Below are positions 10,233 to 23,193 of a DNA stretch of 64,000 bases, piece by piece; position 1 is the stretch's first letter, and each line of letters begins with the position of its first letter. Location: the NCBI GenBank assembly GCA_922989275.2, contig OV277864.1:68700158-68764157 (forward strand). The letters are read 5' to 3'. The notes under the pieces are model-generated. The model saw only the letters and a list, made by a program, of their open reading frames with translations. It was not told the DNA's origin and did not search any database. The DNA comes from Gari tellinella. Lineage: Eukaryota > Mollusca > Bivalvia > Cardiida > Psammobiidae. Made by a program: the position numbers and the translations under genes.

Positions 10233-12683
10233 GTTCGCAGCATATACCAGACATACGTATATATATAACTTCTCCATATGCATCATACAGTGGAGAAGAC
10301 ATTGTTCTCGCTCTTTTCGACGAAACAAAACGTCAAATGAAATTGAATAAAAAGTTGAAACCTAATTTGCCCGGATCTTATTAGATGTGAACTGCCTTAA
10401 AGTAACATTATTGTAATTATCCTGTACTGCTATTCTATTTAAATCGCTATCTGGCTTTTAACCAATTACATCCTTTAATTATTTAAGTATTTCTACACAA
10501 CGAAAACGTTCTGAGCCAAGGCGTTTTGAAAATGAATCATTGGTGGCATTTTAAGTAATTTTGAAGAAAATTCTAAAAGAAGCTGAAAGTAAAATAGAAA
10601 ACGTTCAATGATCCTTTACTTTAGAACTTCTTTGAGTGAAATTTAGAGATAGGCTACGGGACAAAGGGTTAAATCATTAAGAAGGTTTAGCATTAGTAAA
10701 TGTAACAGTGTGGTGTGCTTGTATAATACTCGTATAACAAGCTATTTCATTTCATCGTCAAAGGGATGCTGATTTAATTAAACAAATAGTAAGGTTTTTA
10801 TTTCCATTCCTCGACCGAATTGCCTCCTAACATGCTGCAAGATAATAAAACCTAACGATTTCCATTTTCTTTCTTATATTAGCCCATCGATGGCAGAAAC
10901 GGACTTTAACAAACAAAACAATCTTTCTCATTTTGGTTCGAAAGTAGTCGTCAGCAATTATTTTAAAAAAATAAACACTATAAGCATTTGGGCAAAAAGT
11001 ACAACGTAAATAAATATAAATCAAGCAATATAGATCGAGTAACTCTTTGACATTTGTCTTGGTGCCACTTCAACATAAGTTTCAGTACAACTTAAACTGA
11101 CCATATATACAGGCGATTATTGTACACCACAAGAAGGCATTACAACATACACTATGGTAAAGTTTGCAAATAACAGTCAATTCGTGTTTGTAATTGAAAA
11201 TAGTATGCACGAAAGAATATTTACAATTGCCCCATTCAAATCAATTGGAAAAAAAATGCCGTTCAATTCGTGTACACACAATTTTTCGAGAGGGTGGGAC
11301 TTGTGGATAAGTTACAAAAATGAGGCGGGGCATATGCATTTTTCATTCACGAATTTATCTTTGGAACTTAACAGCAAACATTTGGCGGATTTTCCAGAAA
11401 TTTGTTCTTAACCTATCTATGCCTTCCTATTAGCAGAAACCATGATTACCGACTAAAATTCTTCTTTATTAATGAGATAAATTGCAAGAAAATTGACATA
11501 CCTTATAAACAGCATCTGTCTACATTTATTTATGACAATAAAACTCGATATATTAATTCTAGTACTTTTAAAATTACGTCACTTCCAAATGACGTCAAAT
11601 CGAAATGTTCGCGCCAAACTATCAAGTTGTTTTTATAAGAATGTAAACAATGGAACTTATTTTTTTGTACACAGCTTTAGTAATTCGGTCATGGCTGTTC
11701 CTTATATGGAAGCGCGATTCATAGTATTTGCCGATAATGTTCTGTCGTTTATTTCGCTTACACACCGAAAAAATCAGTTCATTTCTTAAATAACGGTTTT
11801 CTCAACTGTATGCACTGCAATGTTATTATTTGATACCCTGGCAACTCTTGGCGACACTTGCTGTTGTTCAAATTACAAATGAACGTCATGTAGCTTTAAT
11901 CCTGATTACAGAAATCTATAATTGAAAACTCATACTGGTTTTACATTTAAATTGTATTACACACAGGTTATTTGTAATAATATTAATTTGATTATAAGTG
12001 TGCAAAGTACTTAAAGACGGGGTATATGTCTTCATTGATTTCGAAAAGCACATTTCAACGAGCCTTATAAAAAGAATTCACATTTTGTTACAATTTTGTT
12101 ACACAGAATTCATTTTGTTACAATTTCATATTTTTGTAATGTAAGCTGACAATTCTATGAAGAAGACTTTATTATTTCCATTTGAAAACAATACAATGTA
12201 ATAAAATTTAGAAAATGACAGCATTTAAAAAAATTCTGACGTTCGTTGTTGTTTAATCTGGGTGACAAATAGAGTAGACGCCGTCCACTTTCGTTCTAGA
12301 CTGTTTGCAATGGAAACAATTGTTTTAGCACACACCTTTTTAGCACCACTGAAATAGTGTTCTATGCACGTACGCATTTGGAACATGTGCAAATAAACCA
12401 GTGTTTTGTATCATGGACAGTGCATTATATACGCAAATACGGTGTTAGTCACTATTTGGACCATTAAAACAATTGATGGAATAAAAGGACAGATAGCAAC
12501 ATAAAGTATTATGACAGAAATAGTTAGTTGAATATCTTACAAATCAGAAAATATTATTGTGTATATGGGTATACATATGTGTTTGTCTTCTACTATTTTG
12601 ACCGTCAAATGCGACTAAAGTTAACATTGTAAACAACGCAAAAACACATAACGCGGCGTTTGAACACTATTTCACATTTCGGT
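10233..12683. other. AT-rich spacer without recognised genes
   Basis: No exon is supported. Visible items are minor: a degenerate TTAA element end (AAAGGGTTAA at about 10662), a short run of 'ttttgttacaa' units at about 12080-12125, and a PB1 palindrome relic at about 12270-12315 (AGTAGACGCCGTCC...GACTGTTTGC). Confidence 0.5.
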
Positions 12684-12886
12684 CAGTAACAATTCTCTTT
12701 TACGACACCTAAAACTAATGCTAATTCATTGTGTAAAATACAGGTGACAGCTTAAGGCAAGGTGACGAGAAAGAAAAGCTCCGAAAGAAGTTTTCTGCTT
12801 TACTGTCACATTGCTTTAAGCAGTCACCTGTCGTTAACAATTAATAATTAAGACACTTTAGTAGTCGTAATAGCGATGTTTTACTG
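12684..12886. mobile_element. TA3 MITE
   Basis: It runs from CAGTAACAATTCTCTTTTAC to GTAGTCGTAATAGCGATGTT followed by TTACTG. Length (203 bp) and inner hairpin (ACAGGTGACAGCTTAAGGCA paired with TTTAAGCAGTCACCTGT) match the copy at 53297. The right flank is TA. Confidence 0.75.
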
Positions 12887-13039
12887 TAATTTAAAGCAGG
12901 CGATTAAAAGGCGGTTAAGGGGCTGAAGCAGACGATTGCATTTTACTATGACGGTTAACGCATTTACGTTCAAATACTTAACATTTAGATATTATGCTAG
13001 CATTGTAGATAATTAATTATCCCTATTTAAATTATTTTC

Positions 13040-13690
13040 AACATTCTTTATCTTGCGTATAATTTATTATACAGTACTTTTGTTTTCCGTGGCTTTCATA
13101 TTAAGTATAATTTAAAAGCAACTCATGAAACTGGTATGTATTTGCATACAGTGGAGAAAACGTTATTCTTTCCCGTTTAAACGCAAACGAAACGCAAACG
13201 CATTGCATTAAAACATCAAAAATGATAACTTGTTCACAATTCTGAACATTTATTTTAATCTGAGTGGCAAACAATTTGGAGCCTGATCAGACGCCGGGTT
13301 ACCCGGCGTCTGATCTGGTTCCAAACTGTTTGTACTGCAAATAAAGTTTTAGCGTAAACGCGTTTATTGGGAAAGAATAACGTTTTCTCCACTGTACATT
13401 CTCACAATAAATTACTGAAGAAAATTGCTTTTTGCAGCAATTGAAAGTGTTTTAGTAAAACATGTTTTAAGGACAGTATATTCTATCACTTATGACGACG
13501 ATGTTATATGTTTGCATTTCTTGGCAATGACGTATATACTATGCGTACATTAACGTGTTGTCTAATGCACATTTGTCCGGACGCCGCACTTTAATTGGTC
13601 GAAGAGTGGATTCAAGCAGAGACTCCATGACGGTGTTGTAATGACAAACATATTTTAGGAAGCAAGACTAACCGAAATTCGTGCGTTTCG
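13040..13690 (-). repeat. Inverted duplication, copy 2 (occupied site)
   Basis: Reverse complement of 9401-9780, interrupted by the TC1m element at 13149-13394. Outside the insertion the two copies align with modest divergence and a small indel near 13645-13665. Confidence 0.8.
13149..13394. mobile_element. TC1m MITE inserted in the inverted duplication
   Basis: CAGTGGAGAAAACGTTATTC ... AACGTTTTCTCCACTG with TA at 13147-13148 and 13395-13396. The palindrome has the GCCGGGTTACCCGGC centre. Comparison with the unoccupied copy at 9401-9780 shows one TA there and two here. Confidence 0.9.
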
Positions 13691-13866
13691 GGTTTGATGA
13701 GCTTGCGACCAATCGCTTTATCAGCCGAGGATTTTGCAGACTTGTCTATAGGCCAATGACTTGCCATTTCCAAACGGTGTAACATTTCGGTAAACATGGA
13801 ATTGAGTTGAGTTGAGTTGAGGTTAACCTTCATCGTGCTTAGCGCTCATTGGCTAATATTTCTTAA

Positions 13867-14009
13867 CAACTTGGATCTAAATCAGACGCCGCGATATGCG
13901 GCGTCTGATCTAGATCCAAGCAGTTTGTCACTCATATTAAATATTCTCAAGTTTACAAAATAGCAAAAATAATCAAACTGATATATTTGAAGCAGACGAC
14001 AATTCAGGG
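13867..14009. mobile_element. PB1 MITE, right part
   Basis: The palindrome GGATCTAAATCAGACGCCGCG/TGCGGCGTCTGATCTAGATCC carries a change shared by both arms (GGATCT/AGATCC). The right tail has AAGCAGACGACAATTCAGGG and reaches TTAA at 14010-14013. The left end is not clear. Confidence 0.7.
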
Positions 14010-14819
14010 TTAACAAAGTGGAGCAGACGGCTGTGTCCAGTTCATTAATTCACGTACGAATCTCGCAAAGTGTCTCCAGACAGGTTATTGGTCGTCGACC
14101 TAAATGTAGTCAAATGTGAACAGGTCATCAGCATACATCGATCTCAGAAATAGATGTCAACGACGTTAATTGAAAATACGAAAAATGATAAGTAACATGT
14201 GACTGATATTTAACTACATGTACTGAGGCGATGAGGGATAATTTCCATTAAAATAAAACTGACAGCAAATTCCATGTATTAAAATGTGGTAAAAATGTTT
14301 TCGAGATATTTCTACTAGACTATCAGCTTCCGGATTTGTCAAACGTGCTGTTTTAGCCCAATTACGTTTATTAGGAAAATAATTATCATCCTAAGACATA
14401 ATTTTAAAACACAATACTTGCAGGCAAATGGAACATTCTTTGTCGACGTTTTGTGTACTCTTAGCGTCAATTCTTCAAATAAACATTATTTGTCCTTAAA
14501 AATTGTTTCCATTGCAAACAGTTTGGACTCAGATTAGACTCCGGGTAACCTGTGATCACATGTCTTCAAAACTTAAAATAGGCTATGGAGTAAAGGGTTA
14601 CATGTAAGATGGCTAGCTATTTCGGAATTTGAAAATATCGCGTACACCTTGAACAGAACTGTTGTGCTGCGTTTCTTACTGAAACACAGTAAACCCGTAT
14701 ATATCTAGTGGCTATCAGAACTGGCAGATTGTTTGGATCCAGATCAGAAGCAGAAAAATGCTTGTCTGATCAGGACCCAACATATTTGACCGTTATGTTT
14801 AGATATAATCGGAAATGGT

Positions 14820-15480
14820 TTCAACACCTTCACTGCCTTACCAAGGGTACAATTGTTTTTTGCAAACATTTTGGATTCTGATCAAACGCCGCGTAACGCG
14901 GCGTTCGATCATAATCCAAACTAATTGACTAATATGTCTTAAATCAAAATATCTAGAATTCAAATTTGAGAAATAAAAGAAGACGACACTTGTTAAACAT
15001 CGATTGCGTCATTACAGTTAAGGGGTTAATATAAGCTTCCGATAACTATTGCAGAAGACAGCATTGAAGCAATCGATGTTACAGAAGGCAAATAGTTAAA
15101 ACACACGTGGGACGCAGATGTCATTCCTAATGCCACTTTATATCAATTCCGTGCTCAATAACATTGCGCTTTTCGGAATAATATTTCTACCGCATTTTAA
15201 GGTGCCTACATGAGACTAGTTGGACATGCGAATAACTCTAACAGAGGGAATTTTAGGAAATGCCAACAAAACTCAGTACTATAAAGCAAAATATTGCATG
15301 TGAGAAGTATACAATAAATAGCACATTTTAACTCGCACTATACCTCTTGTCGCCCTGTTCTCACTTGTGTTTGGTATTGTGATGGGTTTGCGGTGCTAAA
15401 TTCTTACACCTGTCAATGGTTATCTATGCGCATCAAATTATAAGCTGAAAAGTAATCTTACTGTGTTGTGCCAAATTGCA
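14820..15480 (+). repeat. Direct duplication, copy 1 (about 650 bp)
   Basis: It matches 20310-20935 in the same orientation. Both start with a PB1 element and continue through 'taaaacacacgtgggacgca', 'ggaaatgccaacaaaactca' and 'attgtgatgggtttgcg'. The non-MITE part shows no gene. Confidence 0.85.
14825..15025. mobile_element. PB1 MITE inside the 14.8-kb duplicated block
   Basis: Left end CACCTTCACTGCC after a mutated TTAA; right end AAGGGG before TTAA at 15026-15029. The palindrome is GGATTCTGATCAAACGCCGCG/CGCGGCGTTCGATCATAATCC. Confidence 0.7.
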
Positions 15481-15521
15481 GATTTGTCGCAGACAAACTT
15501 GCAGTCCAAATGTGTATCATG

Positions 15522-15523
<2 letters not shown>

Positions 15524-15552
<29 letters not shown>
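15524..15552. repeat. (AAT)n microsatellite
   Basis: About nine uninterrupted AAT units. Confidence 0.95.
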
Positions 15553-15684
15553 CGACTTTATTTCATGTGGATTACATATTTGGTATCGAACAAACAAACC
15601 AATTTTCAATATGGTCCACAAACAAAATTAACATATATACAACACGAAGGAACACAATTACAAATCAGTATTTTCTAAACCTTT

Positions 15685-15749
15685 GCAAACAGAGTGGACC
15701 CTGAAAAGACAGTTCCTGTAGGAGCTCTCCCCAGGGACCACTCTGTTTA
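15685..15749. repeat. Variant palindrome with a GAGTGGTCCC-type arm
   Basis: CAAACAGAGTGGACCCTG pairs with CAGGGACCACTCTGTTTAC around GGAGCTCTCC. It keeps the CAAACAG...CTGTTT outer arms of PB1/TC1m but has a different inner sequence. Confidence 0.65.
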
Positions 15750-16280
15750 CTTAAGGAATTTTAAAGATTAAGCTGAACATGATAATGCATAAGTGTCATT
15801 ATGAGAATTCAAGATTTGTTATCTATACATGAATATTGAATAGGTAGAGACAATATAAAGCCAAAACAAAACGACGATTTAACAAATAGCAAAGATCTAG
15901 ATCAATGAAATTTCATAACAAACGGGAAGGAATATACAAAAAATACTTCAAACCCTTTACTCCATGGTATATTTCTAGTATTGAAGAAAGAATCAAGCAT
16001 GATCAAAAAGAGAAACGAATTTCCCCCTCGACGTTACATATAAAGACGCGACAAATGGTTATGAACATGTAAAAAATACTTACGTATAACTAGGGAGGGT
16101 TATTAAATTTGTTTTCCTTTAAATAAAACTAAACACAGACTCAATGTCATAAAACGTGGTTCTGTTTTTGAGACATTTCAGACGAACGGACTGTTTACAA
16201 ATCTGTAGGACGTTGTGTGTTTCGCGTAAATGCCGATGCGTTGGAATTTGTCACTATAAGATGTAATCTGACAAACAATA

Positions 16281-16350
16281 CAGTGCTCCCTCTCTACAAC
16301 GATACCTAGTGTTCGGAGGGAATCGTTATAGGGAGGGAAATTCGACTTAC
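16281..16350. mobile_element. POGOc terminal fragment
   Basis: TA (16279-16280) then CAGTGCTCCCTCTCTACAAC, joined directly to TTCGGAGGGAATCGTTATAG. In full copies these parts are about 30 bp further apart and the rest of the element follows, so this is an internally deleted, truncated end. Confidence 0.75.
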
Positions 16351-17457
16351 GCTTAGTCTACGCGTACTACGTTGCTGCTGCAACCTTGCTACAACCTAAG
16401 CGCAGGAGATGAGCTTCTGTTGCGCGTTTTGAACATTTTTATATAAAATCGGCGGTCAGTCTAACTACTTTGACAGCAGTTAACCATCAGACTTCGAAGA
16501 AAATGAATCTAATAGACCCAGCAGCTGTGCCCCAGCTTGCAATTATGAACAATATATTGATAATGTTGAGTGTAAAAGACAATCCAGACCATGAAAGAGG
16601 GCCAAAAGGTTCTGAGTCTGTCTATGACTGTCTTCAGAACAAAAGTCCCAATTGGTCATTATGACCAGTTTATGACACATTTCAGGATGGAAGACTGCTT
16701 TTCATTTTTCAACTATATAAGAGTTGAGCCTTACATGTTTGTTGGGATCAAGTGAAAATATCTCGATGCTTTTGTTACGATGTGAATGCGGCTACGTTAC
16801 TCGCGCTGCGGCTACGATACTCGCGCTGCGACCATGACACTGCTGCTATGACACTTCTTGTTACGTTTTTACTACGCTTGTGTGGAGCTTCAAGTCCACG
16901 GCGATCCCTCTACCTAAAGTTTGAGCAAGGTCAAAACAATCGCCATATAGTGGCGATCATGAAACGTCTGATACGCTTTTACCATGACCAAGACGTTTCT
17001 ACTGCGCCGTTGCCGTTTCTGCTCCTATGCGATTCGGGGATTAAAATGTCAAACCGTAACGGAATCGCCGTTTGCAGTGATTTCAGCGTCGGGTAACATG
17101 TATGTTGCTCAAATAAAGATTGTCAGAATTAAAATAAAATGCCATTGCGGCTGTAAAGCGCTCACCTAGAAACGACGTAGCTGTGGATTATGATTTGTGA
17201 TTTAAGACAATAATATTTTTGACGGCGTACAACGGACACAGAACGATCAAACTAACTCACTTTGGCACTATGTGCCAAATTTTTCTCCATTATTTTCATA
17301 TGGTTTGCGTTAAAGCACGTCTTTTTACAGTTTAATATATTGCCTACACCCTGAATAGAACTATACTGTGTCGCATTTTCTACTGCAAATCGTATTGACG
17401 TGACGCGCGATGTTCGTACAAATCTGTGTAACATGACGTCGACGTAATAATATAAGT

Positions 17458-17543
17458 ATAGGTTAGACCATGAACGATATAGTTCTAGGGGGCGTAGCCC
17501 CCGAGAACTATGTCGTTTATTCGCGCGCAACCATGGTCTAACC
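17458..17543. repeat. Hairpin with a GGGGGCGTAGCCCCC apex
   Basis: TAGGTTAGACCATG pairs with CATGGTCTAACCTA; inner ACGATATAGTTCT pairs imperfectly with AGAACTATGTCGT around the G/C-rich apex. A weaker outer match joins TATTTAGCAC.TGGCTTGG (17541) with its complement near 18170-18195. Confidence 0.75.
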
Positions 17544-18199
17544 TATTTAGCACTGGCTTGGGCTCGAGGAAAACAAGAAGACCCTTCGTTTCTGCTTTTT
17601 GTTTTAGACGAAAAAGACATTTTATTTGTAATATTTTACTTAAATTGAAAGGTTATTTCATTGTGTAGCTTGAGGCATTATGCATGCTTCAACACCAACA
17701 TAAATAAGGCTTATTGAAGCTCTATATGGAAGCACAATTCATTATTAATGGCCTTTAAAGTTTAGGTATCACTGTACATAATATGACGTCATCAAGCTTT
17801 TGCAGTTCCCCTCTGATCTCAACTAATCTAGATATGCATAGCCCGGTTTTTACATCTACAGCTGAAACAATGCATATATCTAGGTCCAGAGGGATGGGGT
17901 AGATCTAGATCTATTATAGATACTGTGGAATTACCGTATTGTTTTAGTTTAAATCCTTGATCTGGTGTTTATTCCGATTATTTATCGTTAAGCCTACAGT
18001 GCAGGCAAAAGGTTTTCGCGGTGGCTTGCTCGGAGGATTGCTAGGGTTGTGACGTCAAATTGCCTTGAGATGACGGAAGCATGGAATAAGTGAACAGTGT
18101 GTTAGTTATTTCATAGTTTCGTTCAATAAACGATATATTCGCAGGTTTTTTAGGCATCTGATTGGCCGAGAGCTCCAAGCCATGTGCTAAATAAAGAAA

Positions 18200-19370
18200 A
18201 AAGACCTTAAAGAACGTTCCGCATTTTAAACAGTTATTTTATATGGACACTGATTATCGAAATGCGAAAACATTTATTAATGTGAAGAAATTGGCACTTG
18301 GATTTTCGCAGCACTTGGATTTTCGCATTTTCGCGATATGTGGCGAAAGATCAATTAGAATTGCAGACAGTGTCATACTTATTTTGGCCTGAAAAGAATC
18401 AGTATGGCTATATAAGTACAGTCAATGAAGATCAAATTAACATTTTATAATCTGCTTACCTCTGTGATAGAAAATGGAAATAGCCAACTTTTGTCATACT
18501 AGATTGTATTGACAGACACCCTGCGTTTGATCTAGCTCAATTACTTTCTCACTCGGTTTAAAACTTCTGATTAATAACTAATTAGTTTTGACCAGTTTGA
18601 AGCAGACGAACGTTTGAACTGAAAAGTCTGCTTTCAGAATAATCGGTAAATAATTAAGCTATGGTCTTTTTTCAGAGGACTTTAAATGATTAAATTCGCC
18701 CTGCGAGATGCAATGGGTGGTCAGAATCTGCTGTGTTTACAAATGCATTCATTATAGTCGACGCGTCATGAGTGTTCGTCATCCGTATTTATGACGTATG
18801 ATCATGACATCACGACATGCCTGTTTACATTAAGGGAATCTACAGTTAACTTAAACCCGTGTAAAGCGATGCCAAACTAAATTTACAGAGAGTTGCGCAC
18901 TAAATAAGCCGTTTTGCCACTATTTGAGAACATTAAGAATTTCCAAATAATTTTAGTCTTCAGAAAATAGTTATGGGAACAGTTAGGGAAACTCCTTCGA
19001 TAGAGACAAAGCATACTAATTACCAGACGTTTAGCTCTGATAGTTCTAACAGCGCTAGCTCTACTATCTGTAAAACAGGTTTGTGCCAGAGGTACATGTA
19101 CTTTACACCAAAAAAGGAGAACTACATTCTTTGTATAGCTAGATCTAGACAATGTGAGTGAAGGGTCGCTAGAAATCGTGCGATTGTTTTTTGGTTTAAA
19201 GAGATAAAATGTTTACCGTATGTCTCATTATTTGTAGCTAATCAGTGTCATAGTAAAGAGATATATTATAGCTATATTTGAAATTGTATCTCTGATCATG
19301 TATCGCAATGTACAATTGAAAGGCTACTCAAAAACCCGATATAAACGTCAGATTTGGACGTCGATCTGGA
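18200..19370. other. Spacer inside the candidate 2.8-kb element
   Basis: No exon is supported. A short 'gcacttggattttcgca' tandem pair is at 18293-18325. The overlapping ORFs at 18883-19161 have no recognisable domain. Confidence 0.4.
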
Positions 19371-19666
19371 CGTTTGTACGAATATCGTGCGCAACGTCTA
19401 AGTGTGACAAAAATTCAACTTTTTTAAAACACTTATAAAACTAAGACTGTTTAACGCACGGCAAAGAACATTATATCATTTAAAAGCTTAGGTAATGAAC
19501 CGTTTGATAAAAATATTTCTTGCGCTACATTTTTGTGTAGATTTACTTTAAAATGACATTAAAACAGATACACGTCAGAAAAACACTGAAAAATGCCATG
19601 TGTGACATTTTTTCAACCTTAATAAAATATCAGTCACGTGAACTATTCAACGTTTCATCAATATCT

Positions 19667-19927
19667 TCATGTGCAATTACAATCAGCATCAACTGAACTT
19701 TTATATGGTAGAGAATGTGTTCTTACTTCGTTAATATTTTTTATAATAATCTGTGTTTTTGTATCTACACCGTGGAGTTTCCTCAAAGTGTGACAGTTTC
19801 TGTACTCAACTTGTTTTTTCGACCGGAAGCGGAAATGCGCTTTGAATTTAATCAAAACTAATTCATTGATAAATGTTGACATAAACATTGTTCCGCCATA
19901 TTTTGAAGGCATTTCGAAGAAAAACAT
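19667..19927. other. Unsupported open frame region
   Basis: A minus-strand 86-codon frame exists, but it shows no domain, conserved repeat or splice context. I see nothing functional in it. Confidence 0.3.
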
Positions 19928-20309
19928 ATGAGATATAGGCCTGTAAAACTTCAGGGGAATGTATTTTTACGTGTGACACGCCAATTTTTGGTAGAAATTA
20001 TATTTTAATTTAATTTTTCAAAAACTTTCAAAATAATTAGAATTAGAAAAATGGTGTGATGTTATTGTTTACTTTCTGCTGATTAATTTGATGCATAGAT
20101 CAATCATATCGAACTAAAATTGACTTTTTTATTGATCTTTATACTGATACAGTAAGCGTCATTTTAAAATGTGTACGAACATCGCGCGTCACGTCACTAT
20201 GTTTATTAGGTTTGGTGTTTAGATTTTGTCAAACAATTTGACTGCAGACGAGACGCCGCACAACGTGGTGTCTGACTGTTATGTACAGATTGCATCATCT
20301 AAAATGGTT

Positions 20310-20935
20310 TTAACCCCTTCACTGCCTTACCCCTAATACAAAAGTTATTTGCAAATAGTTTAGATCCTGACCAGACGCCGCGTGACGCGGCGTCTGATCA
20401 GGATACAAACTGTGTGACACTCATTTCGATATTTCTTAAAAATCAAAATAACTAAAATTGAAATTTGAGAAATAGAAGCAGACGGTAATTGTTAAAAAAT
20501 GATGACGTCATGGACATGACAGTGGTTTTTACCAAACTATTGCAGACGACAACTTTGACGCAACCGATATTATAGCATAGTTAAAACACACGTGGGACGC
20601 AGATGTCATTGCTAATATCACTTTATACCAATTCCGTGCTCAATAATGTCAGTAATATATTTCTACCGCATTCTTAATGTGCGTACATTAGATTATATGC
20701 ACATACGAATAAATCATGCAGTAGCATTTAAAGGAAATGCCAACAAAACTCATTACTGAAACGCAAAATGCAATTAAATGACGAAATGTTTAACTCGCAC
20801 TTTCCTCTTGTCTCCCTATTTTCTTTTGTGTTTGGCATTGTGATGGGTTTGCGATGCTAAATTCAGATACTTGTCATTTGTTGTCTTTGCATATAGAATT
20901 AAATGGTGCAAAATCCTCTTACTGTGTGTTGCCAA
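20310..20935 (+). repeat. Direct duplication, copy 2
   Basis: Counterpart of 14820-15480. It begins TTAACCCCTTCACTGCC and has a PB1 palindrome with GCCGCGTGACGCGGC centre (20363-20415). The shared tail reaches 'ctgtgtgttgccaa' at about 20935. Confidence 0.85.
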
Positions 20936-21149
20936 CTTGTTTGTACCAAATACTCATTTACCTTATTTTAGTTCACAAAAATACAGCTTGAGCCGTGGCA
21001 TGACACATCCAGTCTATTGCATTGCAACATTATACATACCAAGTACCGTTGTCACCCAGGCTCTGTATCTGAGCTTGGTCTACACTTCCAAATACCGTTT
21101 ATAATATAGCTACAGAAAATGCTTTACAAGTACATATGTAGGTGTCAGA

Positions 21150-21215
21150 TAGTATAGATCAAGACCAGGCGCCGCGTGTTTGACGTGGCGGCTGGCCTTG
21201 ACCTACACTGTTGGC
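21150..21215. repeat. Variant palindrome
   Basis: ATAGATCAAGACCAGGCGCCG pairs imperfectly with TGGCGGCTGGCCTTGACCTA. Layout follows the MITE palindromes but the arms are diverged. Confidence 0.5.
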
Positions 21216-21544
21216 AATGCAATAAGGCTGGTTTTGTCATGGCACGGCTCATTTTATACGGTACACAAAGTACAGATATAAACACTAAACGATCTATTCA
21301 AACTCTAAATATTTTTAACTGACTTTGCAGTTTCGATCCCCCATTAGAATATCTCAGACTGTGACACTGGTGGGTGGTTACGTCATGGGGTGTGCGTTTG
21401 CTGCAAAAACAGTCCTTGATAAGGGGCTCAGTCAGTAACCACACCATGCTTATTAAAACAAGCGTCTCTTTCGCAATCCTTCGGCTCAGGATACATAAGA
21501 TCATGACTGGAAACATATGGTTGTGTTCCCTGCAAAATATACTA

Positions 21545-21903
21545 CAGCGCTCCTTCTCTACAACGACACCCAATGGGAGACGAGAAATATGTGCGTTGTT
21601 CGGAGGGAGTCGTTATAGGGAGGGAACTTGGTTTACATTTGCAAACAGCTTGAATCCAGATCAGACGCCGCGTAACGCGGCGTCTGATCTGGATTCAAGC
21701 TGTTTGTCACTCGTCATTAAGTTTTTTTTCTGTCAAAATGTCCATTATGTAATTTTGAGGAAAACAGCATACGACCACTTTAAGCAAACGATATTACAAC
21801 AGTAAAGGCGTTAGACATAATTGTCCTGTTTAGGGAACTGCGGCAAGAGTCGCTGTAAGGAGGGAGTCGTTGTTGGGAGGGCCGTTGTAGAGAGGGAGCA
21901 CTG
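21545..21903 (-). mobile_element. POGOc composite MITE, full length
   Basis: TA at 21543-21544 and 21904-21905; ends CAGCGCTCCTTCTCTACAAC and GTTGTAGAGAGGGAGCACTG. The palindrome at 21642-21706 is perfect: 31-bp arms around TAA. Opposite orientation to the copy at 26167. Confidence 0.92.
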
Positions 21904-21959
21904 TATAGCTTAATGTTTACGTTTGTTCCTCTGTTGGACGGTGTAAATATTTGAGTGAA

Positions 21960-22197
21960 CTCTTTCACTGGCAGACGACACTCAAAATTGCAAACAGTTT
22001 GGATCCTGATTAGGCCCCGCGTTTTTTAGCGTCTCAGAAGGATTCAAGTTATTTGACACTAATTTTAATTTATATTAAGTCAAAACGCATACATTTCTAG
22101 TTTTTATAAGTAAAAAGCAGACGAGATATATAAGCAGTCGATAATATGGCAGCGACTGTGTTAGACGGGTTATTACGTCAAAATAGCAGTGAAAGAG
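21960..22197. mobile_element. PB1 MITE, long form
   Basis: Ends CTCTTTCACTGGCAGACGAC and CAGTGAAAGAG with mutated TTAA flanks. The palindrome is damaged (GATTAGGCCCCGCG/TTTAGCGTCTCAGAAGGATTC). It follows a POGOc copy almost directly. Confidence 0.7.
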
Positions 22198-22199
22198 TT

Positions 22200-22510
22200 G
22201 AATAGAGGATCTTACATGAGTGCTCATTAATTATCATTTTTAATAACCGAGTTGACTAAAACAATATGACGCGAGCCTTGGCGAGCGTTATATTTGTTTT
22301 AGTCAACGAGTTTATTAAGAATGATAAATAATGAGCACGAATGTTAGATCCTATTTATCACATAAACATTTTAAAACCCTTTCAAGTGAACTGAATCCGT
22401 AGTTTTTTGTCTCTCCGCCATATGTATTTTCCGCCAAAACTTGACGTTGTTTACAGTAACGCCATGGCAAATGACGTCATTTGGCGCCCAGCGCCATGCA
22501 GCGCTCGTGA
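22200..22510 (+). mobile_element. Fold-back element, copy 1
   Basis: A hairpin (22203-22362) pairs AGAGGATCTTACATGAGTGCTC with GAGCACGAATGTTAGATCCT, and GTTGACTAAAACAATATGAC with its partner, around GAGCCTTGGCGAGC. The following 140 bp ('ttccgccaaaacttgacgtt') also match. The whole block is the reverse complement of 48405-48698. Confidence 0.8.
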
Positions 22511-23193
22511 ACGAACAGGTAGGGCCGGAGCCCAACTATTGATATTTCACTATAGTTTATTGAATGGCTTTATAACACTCCCAGAGTCGGTTTTATGTGA
22601 TAAAGAAAAGTAAAAACATTAGAAATAATACCATGACATATGTATAAGTGATTATGTCTGAAACTACCTGTGTAAATGCAAAGAAATTATACCATCAATA
22701 ACCGGAATAAAAAACTCCTTAACATTGGCATTAGATATAAGTCAAAACACAGCTAAAACAGAAAATTCATGGACAATTGTAAAGTTTTTTCTATCAAACT
22801 ACATATAGTCATATAGCATATTTCTACTAGAATAAAAAAATATTTTAAATACTTTTTCACTTCCATTTTTATTCTTATTTCTCTTTATTTCTTCAAAAAT
22901 TCATAACAACTCTTGAATATTTCAATATTAAAAAATGTTCACTCTTTTGTTAGATTGAATATATTGTCGTTGATTTTCTGAATCAGTGCTGAAGACAGTG
23001 TAGATGAAAATTATATGCATATACACCAGCGCTTAAAATTTGGAAAATACCACTTTCTTGAATACATGTATATCAAACACAAACATTGATCAGCATTCAA
23101 AGTTTCAACGACAATATACATATATATACATGTATATTGATATGAATGTACATACATACTGTACACATGAGGTTGTGATATTCTTAAATTACA

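Larger units (their letters stand above)
17396..20196. mobile_element. Candidate 2.8-kb element bounded by perfect 25-bp inverted repeats
   Basis: TGACGTGACGCGCGATGTTC and five more bases at 17396-17420 recur as an exact reverse complement at 20172-20196. A related, more diverged end lies at 19373-19401 (minus sense). The same end type bounds 37200-39587. The subterminal regions contain GACGT motifs. No transposase ORF is recognisable, so it is non-autonomous or decayed. Confidence 0.6.
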
